From the NCBI GenBank assembly GCA_000154345.1, contig DS480335.1:1-34044 (forward strand): a stretch of 34,044 bases of DNA, in the 5' to 3' direction. The position numbers were made by a program, and so were the translations under genes. The notes under the pieces are model-generated. The model was given only the letters and a program-made list of their open reading frames with translations. It was not told where the DNA came from and searched no databases. This document shows, one piece after another, positions 32,223 through 34,044 of the stretch (position 1 is the first letter of the stretch; every line of letters begins with the position of its first letter). This DNA is from [Clostridium] leptum DSM 753. GTDB taxonomy: Bacteria > Bacillota > Clostridia > Oscillospirales > Acutalibacteraceae.

Positions 32223-33599
32223 TTAAAATTCCAGCTTGGCCTCAATATATTCTGCCAGCTTATCGATGGCAACGCGCTCCTGCGCCATAGTATCCCGATC
32301 CCGGACAGTAACACAGCCGTCAGTTTCAGAATCGAAGTCATAGGTCAGGCAGAAGGGCGTACCAATTTCATCCTGGCGGCGGTACCGTTTGCCGATAGAG
32401 CCTGCATCGTCGTATTCCACCATAAACCGCTTCTGCAGCATATGATAGACCTTTTCAGCGTTTTCGTTCAGCTTCTTAGATAAGGGCAGCACCGCGCATT
32501 TATACGGCGCCAGCGCCGGATGAAGATGCATAACCACACGGGTATCCTTCTCTCCAACCTCTTCCTCATCATAGGCCTCGCACAAAAACGCCAGCGCTAC
32601 ACGGTCAGCGCCCAGTGAGGGTTCTACCACATAGGGGATATAACGGGTATTATCAGAAGGATCAAAATACTCCAGGCTCTTTCCGGAATGATCCTGATGC
32701 TGCTTCAAATCGTAATTAGTCCGGTCGGCGATCCCCCAAAGCTCACCCCATCCGAAGGGGAACAGATACTCAATATCCGTAGTAGCTTTTGAATAGAAGG
32801 ATAGTTCTTCCTTCTCATGGTCTCTCAGCCGCATGTTTTCTTCCTTGATTCCCAAGGACAGCAGCCAGTTTTTGCAGTAATCCTTCCAATAGTAGAACCA
32901 TTCCAAGTCCGTATCCGGCTTACAGAAAAACTCCAGCTCCATCTGTTCGAATTCCCTGGTGCGGAAGGTGAAGTTTCCCGGAGTAATCTCATTGCGGAAG
33001 GATTTTCCGATCTGGCAGACGCCGAAAGGAAGCTTTCTTCTGGTAGTGCGCTGGATATTGGCAAAGTTTACGAAGATGCCCTGGGCAGTTTCCGGACGCA
33101 GGAAAATTTCGTTTTTCGCATCCTCGGTCACTCCCTGAAAGGTCTTGAACATCAGGTTGAATTTACGGATATCGGTAAAGTTAGCGGAGCCGCATTCCGG
33201 ACAGGTAATGCCGTGCTCCTTGATGTAATCGCTCATCTGCTCAAAGGTCATACCGTTGGCGTCGCCGCCGGCGTCCTCGATCAGCTTATCCGCGCGGTGA
33301 CGGGTTTTACAGTCCTTACAGTCCATCAGCGGGTCGGAAAAGCCTCCTACATGGCCCGAGGCTACCCACACCTGCGGATTCATCAAAATAGCGGAATCCA
33401 GAGCCACGTTATAAGGATTCTCCTGGACAAACTTTTTGTGCCAGGCATTCTTCACATTATTTTTGAACTCTACGCCTAACGGGCCGTAATCCCAGGTATT
33501 GGAAAGGCCGCCGTATATTTCGGAACCAGAATAAACAAAGCCGCGATTTTTACAAAGGCCAACGACTTTTTCCATGGTTTTTTCACTGTTGGGCATCAT
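32223..33599 (-). CDS. glyS: Glycyl-tRNA synthetase (single-chain, eukaryote/archaeal-like type)
   Basis: A 458-aa class II synthetase that charges tRNA-Gly. Visible features: the N-terminal VVGLCKNRGFVYSGSEIYGGLSNTWDYGPLG, a zinc-binding pair CKDCKTRH and CPECGSANF, motif 2 around FRPETAQGIFVNF and SFRNEITPGNF, motif 3 in GADRVALAFLCEAY, and the C-terminal anticodon-binding domain with YDDAGSIGKRYRRQDEIGTPFC. The open frame extends 23 codons further upstream, but I place the start at ATG 33599, 9 bases after AGGGGG. No T-box leader is seen; the promoter leaves a ~35-base leader. Confidence 0.96.
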   Translation of the reverse strand: MMPNSEKTMEKVVGLCKNRGFVYSGSEIYGGLSNTWDYGPLGVEFKNNVKNAWHKKFVQENPYNVALDSAILMNPQVWVASGHVGGFSDPLMDCKDCKTRHRADKLIEDAGGDANGMTFEQMSDYIKEHGITCPECGSANFTDIRKFNLMFKTFQGVTEDAKNEIFLRPETAQGIFVNFANIQRTTRRKLPFGVCQIGKSFRNEITPGNFTFRTREFEQMELEFFCKPDTDLEWFYYWKDYCKNWLLSLGIKEENMRLRDHEKEELSFYSKATTDIEYLFPFGWGELWGIADRTNYDLKQHQDHSGKSLEYFDPSDNTRYIPYVVEPSLGADRVALAFLCEAYDEEEVGEKDTRVVMHLHPALAPYKCAVLPLSKKLNENAEKVYHMLQKRFMVEYDDAGSIGKRYRRQDEIGTPFCLTYDFDSETDGCVTVRDRDTMAQERVAIDKLAEYIEAKLEF

Positions 33600-33639
33600 A
33601 AGGAAGTTCCCCCTAAACTTAATTTTTCGATACCATATA

Positions 33640-33668
33640 ATAGTAATCCAGCCCGGGCAAAAAGTCAA
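33640..33668 (-). promoter_or_regulatory. Promoter candidate for glyS
   Basis: On the minus strand, TTGACT (33668-33663), a 17-bp spacer and TACTAT (33645-33640). Confidence 0.6.
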
Positions 33669-33696
33669 TGAAATCCCTAGGATTTATGCCTATCTC

Positions 33697-33725
33697 TTGA
33701 CAATTTCGCCGGAATTGCATATAAT
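33697..33725 (+). promoter_or_regulatory. Consensus SigA promoter upstream of tRNA-Pro
   Basis: TTGACA (33697-33702), a 17-bp spacer and TATAAT (33720-33725): both boxes perfect. It points towards tRNA-Pro, whose first base is 175 bases further on. Confidence 0.85.
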
Positions 33726-33817
33726 AAAAAGGCTGTTTCGGCTAATCAGCCTGCTGTAAGAAGTTCTTTTTACATTCCTTCGCCGTCTTTTTTAGAAAAA
33801 GTAGTTTTCGCGGCGGC

Positions 33818-33845
33818 TTGACAAAGCATCTGTTTCAGATACAAA
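33818..33845 (+). promoter_or_regulatory. Second promoter candidate for tRNA-Pro
   Basis: A perfect TTGACA (33818-33823), a 16-bp spacer and TACAAA (33840-33845), about 55 bases before the tRNA. Confidence 0.5.
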
Positions 33846-33900
33846 TGTGCCAAGGCCTCTCCGTGTGCAGGAACTATTTTAGCCGTAAGCATTTTAAAAC

Positions 33901-33976
33901 CGGGGTGTAGCGCAGTTGGTAGCGCGCCTGCTTTGGGAGCAGGATGCCGGGGGTTCGAATCCCTTCACTCCGACCA
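33901..33976 (+). tRNA. tRNA-Pro (anticodon TGG)
   Basis: A 76-base cloverleaf with encoded CCA. The acceptor arm CGGGGTG pairs with CACTCCG (one G-T pair); the anticodon stem CCTGC/GCAGG holds loop TTTGGGA with anticodon TGG; the T-arm has GGTTCGAATCC. Discriminator base A73. It reads CCA and, with U34 modification, other proline codons. Confidence 0.97.
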
Positions 33977-33977
33977 C

Positions 33978-34020
33978 ACCTGCGGTGAGCAATTCGCGCG
34001 CCGCAGGTTTTTCTATTTTT
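33978..34020 (+). terminator. Terminator of tRNA-Pro
   Basis: ACCTGCGG (33978-33985) pairs with CCGCAGGT (34001-34008), followed by TTTTCTATTTTT. It starts two bases after the tRNA 3' end. Confidence 0.85.
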
Positions 34021-34044
34021 GACTTTTGTGCCCGCATTTCAGGG

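Larger units (their letters stand above)
33600..33900. other. Divergent control region glyS/tRNA-Pro
   Basis: 301 bases. It contains the glyS promoter (minus), a consensus plus-strand promoter (33697-33725), a short hairpin just after it (AGGCTG/CAGCCT, about 33731-33754) and a second plus-strand promoter candidate (33818-33845) before tRNA-Pro. Confidence 0.6.

Noticed and set aside
33600..33800. T-box riboswitch upstream of glyS
   Set aside because: Neither the T-box sequence (AGGGTGGNACCGCG) nor an antiterminator/terminator pair is present, and the predicted leader is only about 35 bases.
33731..33900. 6S RNA or another known structured RNA
   Set aside because: I could not find the long closing stem and central bubble of 6S RNA or any other consensus I know; only a possible leader is reported.

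Overview
The window looks like a chromosomal segment of a Gram-positive, anaerobic, mid-to-high-GC Clostridia (probably gut-type Oscillospirales/Ruminococcaceae-like). This is inferred from the class I heat-shock operon hrcA-grpE-dnaK-dnaJ with a perfect CIRCE operator, strong AGGAGG ribosome binding sites, frequent TTG/GTG starts, a K+-dependent-type membrane pyrophosphatase, a single-chain glycyl-tRNA synthetase and a YtrA-type GntR/ABC cassette. No phage, transposase, CRISPR array or rRNA was seen. The first ~100 bases are low-complexity and look like a sequencing or assembly artefact at a contig end.

Layout. 183-746 (-): RpiB/LacAB-type sugar-phosphate isomerase. 1144-6194 (-): hrcA-grpE-dnaK-dnaJ, with promoter and CIRCE at 6219-6284, an extra hairpin-rich gap plus possible promoter before dnaJ, and a terminator at 1053-1079. 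6741-7193 (+): small Usp-like protein. 7792-7953 (+): a 53-aa gene with its own promoter and terminator. 8296-10722 (-): a PocR/AraC-type regulator and a GH51 arabinofuranosidase, divergent from 11075-18125 (+): two sugar ABC permeases, a lipoprotein binding protein, a GH78 alpha-L-rhamnosidase and a nucleoside hydrolase. 18454-19272 (+): Cof-type HAD phosphatase. 19365-21596 (+): a small Cys-rich membrane protein, a phasin-like coiled-coil protein and a UbiB/ABC1 kinase-like protein. 22026-24128 (-): hppA. 24550-26422 (-): GntR regulator, ABC ATPase and ABC permease. 26837-29772 (-): cinA and malQ. 29938-31159 (+): a CrtO-like acyltransferase overlapping rsmE. 31619-32068 (+): GNAT acetyltransferase. 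32223-33599 (-): glyS. 33901-33976 (+): tRNA-Pro(TGG).

How the genes may work together. The 8.3-18.1 kb block reads as a glycoside-utilisation locus. A sensor-regulator is divergent from an importer that lacks its own ATPase, and neither glycosidase has a signal peptide, so small arabinosylated or rhamnosylated glycosides are probably imported intact and cut inside the cell. The UbiB operon and the CrtO-like/rsmE pair are the least understood parts. The most unusual structure is a pair of overlapping, mutually exclusive perfect inverted repeats inside the ubiB coding sequence (20282-20333), at the codons of its conserved alanine-rich loop.
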